Below are positions 4,693 through 6,299 of a stretch of 6,299 nt of DNA, in pieces. Position numbers and translations under genes: made by a program. Within the stretch, counting starts at the first letter, position 1; every line of letters begins with the position of its first letter. The DNA is taken from assembly GCA_016462625.1 (NCBI GenBank), contig JAEMSV010000170.1, forward strand, positions 1-6,299, written 5' to 3'. The notes under the pieces were generated by a model. It saw only the letters and a program-made list of their open reading frames with translations. It was not told the DNA's origin and did not search any database. Origin of the DNA: Solirubrobacteraceae bacterium (GTDB lineage: Bacteria > Actinomycetota > Thermoleophilia > Solirubrobacterales > Solirubrobacteraceae).

Positions 4693-6299
4693 ATGCCGCA
4701 GTTCCGCCTCGACACGACGTTCTCACCGACGGCCGATCAGCCGAAGGCGATCCGCCAGCTGGCTGAGGGCATCTCCAGCGGCGATCGCTTCTCGACCCTG
4801 CTCGGCGCCACCGGCACGGGCAAGACGATGACGATGGCCGCGACGATCCAGGAGCTCCAGCGCCCCACGCTCGTGATGGCGCACAACAAGACGCTCGCGG
4901 CGCAGCTCTGCAACGAGTTCCGCACGTTCTTCCCGGACAACGCCGTCGAGTACTTCGTCAGCTACTACGACTACTACCAGCCCGAGGCGTACGTCCCGTC
5001 GCGCGACCTCTACATCGAGAAGGACTCGGCCATCAACGCGGAGGTCGAGCGGCTGCGCCACGCCGCGACGGCGGCACTGTTCGCCCGCCGCGACGTGATC
5101 GTCGTCGCATCGGTCTCCTGCATCTTCGGCCTCGGCTCGCCGGAGACGTACGACATGAACATGACGCTGCTCAAGCGCGGCGAGGAAGAGGACCGCGACC
5201 GGCTCCTGCGCAAGCTCGTCCAGATCCAGTACACCCGCAACGACACCGCGCTCGGCCGGGGCACGTTCCGGGTGCGGGGGGAGACGCTCGAGGTCTTCCC
5301 GGCCTACGCCGAGACCGCCTATCGGGCGAACTTCTTCGGCGACGAGGTCGAGCACCTCTCCGAGTTCGACCCGCTCACGGGCGAGGTGCTCAAGGACGAT
5401 CTCGAGCACATCGCGATCTGGCCGGCGTCGCACTACAACGTCCGCGAGGGCACGATCGAGCAGGGCGTCGAGGAGATCGGCCGCGAGCTGAACGCGCGCT
5501 GCGCCGAGCTGGAGGCCGAGGGCAAGCTGCTCGAGAGCCACCGCCTGCGCCAGCGCACCCAGTACGACATGGAGATGCTGCGGGAGATGGGCTTCTGCAA
5601 CGGCATCGAGAACTACTCGCGGGTGCTCGACGCCCGGGAGCCGGGGTCGCGGCCGTACTGCCTCATCGATTACTTCCCCGACGACTTCATCTGCTTCCTC
5701 GACGAGTCGCACCAGACCGTTCCGCAGATCGGCGGCATGTACCACGGCGACCGCTCGCGCAAGCAGACGCTCGTCGACTACGGCTTCCGGCTGCCGAGCG
5801 CGATGGACAACCGCCCGCAGACGTGGGACGAGTTCCTGTCGATCACGCCGCAGATCACGTTCGTCTCCGCGACGCCCGGAGAGTTCGAGCGCAACCACTC
5901 GAGCAAGATCGTCGAGCAGATCGTCCGCCCGACGGGCATCATCGACCCGGTCGTCGACGTCCGCGAGACGAAGAACCAGATCGACGATCTGATGAACGAG
6001 GTCCGCAAGCGCGCGGACGCCGACGAGCGTGTTCTCGTCACCACGCTCACGAAGAAGATGAGCGAGGACCTGACGGACTATCTCCTCGAGATGGGCTTCA
6101 AGGTCCGGTATCTCCACTCAGAGGTCGACACGCTCGAGCGCATCCAGATCATCCGCGACCTGCGGCTCGGCACGTACGACGTGCTGGTCGGCGTCAACCT
6201 CCTGCGCGAGGGGCTCGACCTTCCCGAGGTGTCGCTCGTCGCGATCCTCGACGCCGACAAGGAGGGCTTCCTCCGCGGCGAGACGTCGCTCATCCAGAC
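4693..6299 (+). CDS. uvrB: UvrABC excinuclease subunit B, 3'-truncated by window edge
   Basis: UvrB is the damage-verifying helicase-like subunit of bacterial nucleotide-excision repair. It is loaded by UvrA at lesions and recruits UvrC for incision. The first 535 residues are present; the frame is open at the right edge. Visible parts: [11 protein letters not shown] (10-20), the Q-like motif, with Ala where GDQP is usual; Walker A GATGTGKT (38-45); the DNA-clamping beta-hairpin [12 protein letters not shown] (91-102); the UvrA-binding region near [19 protein letters not shown]; Walker B-like DESH (337-340); [18 protein letters not shown] (392-396); and the second helicase lobe up to [14 protein letters not shown] (500-513). 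The GRAARN motif and the C-terminal UVR domain would lie beyond the edge. The ATG at 4693 gives the standard N-terminus. Spacing of motifs matches E. coli and Bacillus UvrB with no frameshift, so the protein should be functional. It is divergent from the minus-strand exported-protein gene, with a candidate operator in between. A long minus-strand open frame inside it is a codon-bias shadow. Confidence 0.97.
   Translation, partial: MPQFRLDTTFSPTADQPKAIRQLAEGISSGDRFSTLLGATGTGKTMTMAATIQELQRPTLVMAHNKTLAAQLCNEFRTFFPDNAVEYFVSYYDYYQPEAYVPSRDLYIEKDSAINAEVERLRHAATAALFARRDVIVVASVSCIFGLGSPETYDMNMTLLKRGEEEDRDRLLRKLVQIQYTRNDTALGRGTFRVRGETLEVFPAYAETAYRANFFGDEVEHLSEFDPLTGEVLKDDLEHIAIWPASHYNVREGTIEQGVEEIGRELNARCAELEAEGKLLESHRLRQRTQYDMEMLREMGFCNGIENYSRVLDAREPGSRPYCLIDYFPDDFICFLDESHQTVPQIGGMYHGDRSRKQTLVDYGFRLPSAMDNRPQTWDEFLSITPQITFVSATPGEFERNHSSKIVEQIVRPTGIIDPVVDVRETKNQIDDLMNEVRKRADADERVLVTTLTKKMSEDLTDYLLEMGFKVRYLHSEVDTLERIQIIRDLRLGTYDVLVGVNLLREGLDLPEVSLVAILDADKEGFLRGETSLIQ

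Noticed and set aside
4592..4726. Longer start for the minus-strand exported protein at 4726
   Set aside because: It would put 45 non-hydrophobic residues before the signal peptide and overlap the uvrB start. ATG at 4591 has its own purine-rich ribosome site.
3755..4831. 358-codon plus-strand open frame across the minus-strand exported-protein gene and the start of uvrB
   Set aside because: It overlaps three better-supported genes, is Arg/Gly-rich, and reads uvrB out of frame.
4723..6117. 464-codon open frame on the minus strand inside uvrB
   Set aside because: It lies entirely opposite the unmistakable UvrB coding sequence. Its translation is a low-complexity Leu/Val/Arg/Asp-rich string typical of antisense reading in GC-rich genes.

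Overview
The window is about 70% G+C bacterial chromosome, densely coding, with the strong G/C third-position bias of a high-GC actinomycete. The gene content (a coaE–lytic transglycosylase pair, uvrB, and secreted proteins whose mature part begins DTYTVHAC) suggests the class Thermoleophilia (Solirubrobacterales such as Conexibacter, Solirubrobacter or Patulibacter). That placement is inferred from protein style and gene order, not from a marker gene.

Layout: (1) The 3' part of coaE (dephospho-CoA kinase) enters from the left edge. Ten bases later comes a membrane-anchored lytic transglycosylase, almost certainly co-transcribed. (2) A 149-bp gap leads to a secreted, cysteine-containing, multi-domain beta-rich protein of unknown function. 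(3) A 31-bp gap leads to an alpha/beta hydrolase of the hormone-sensitive-lipase (HSL) family with its full catalytic triad. (4) On the minus strand, convergent with the hydrolase across 7 bp, lies an exported protein with a lipobox-like signal peptide and an FDDRP...PNAAL core. (5) A 101-bp divergent intergenic region separates it from uvrB on the plus strand. uvrB runs off the right edge with helicase motifs through [10 protein letters not shown] intact.

The flanks are housekeeping: coenzyme A synthesis and cell-wall remodelling on the left, nucleotide-excision repair on the right. The middle is an accessory block of three genes (two exported proteins of unknown role and one esterase-like enzyme) with no obvious shared pathway. 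coaE and uvrB also lie close together in mycobacteria, so the block looks like lineage-specific cargo in a conserved neighbourhood.

There are no RNA genes, mobile elements, CRISPR arrays or phage genes. The most notable non-coding signal is in the divergent region before uvrB: a TTGCGG-N11-CCGCAA dyad overlapped by a 10-bp direct repeat, followed by a TANNNT hexamer exactly 6 nt before the uvrB ATG. The hydrolase has the same TANNNT-N6-ATG arrangement, so both genes are candidates for leaderless transcripts. I see no convincing new multi-gene system here.
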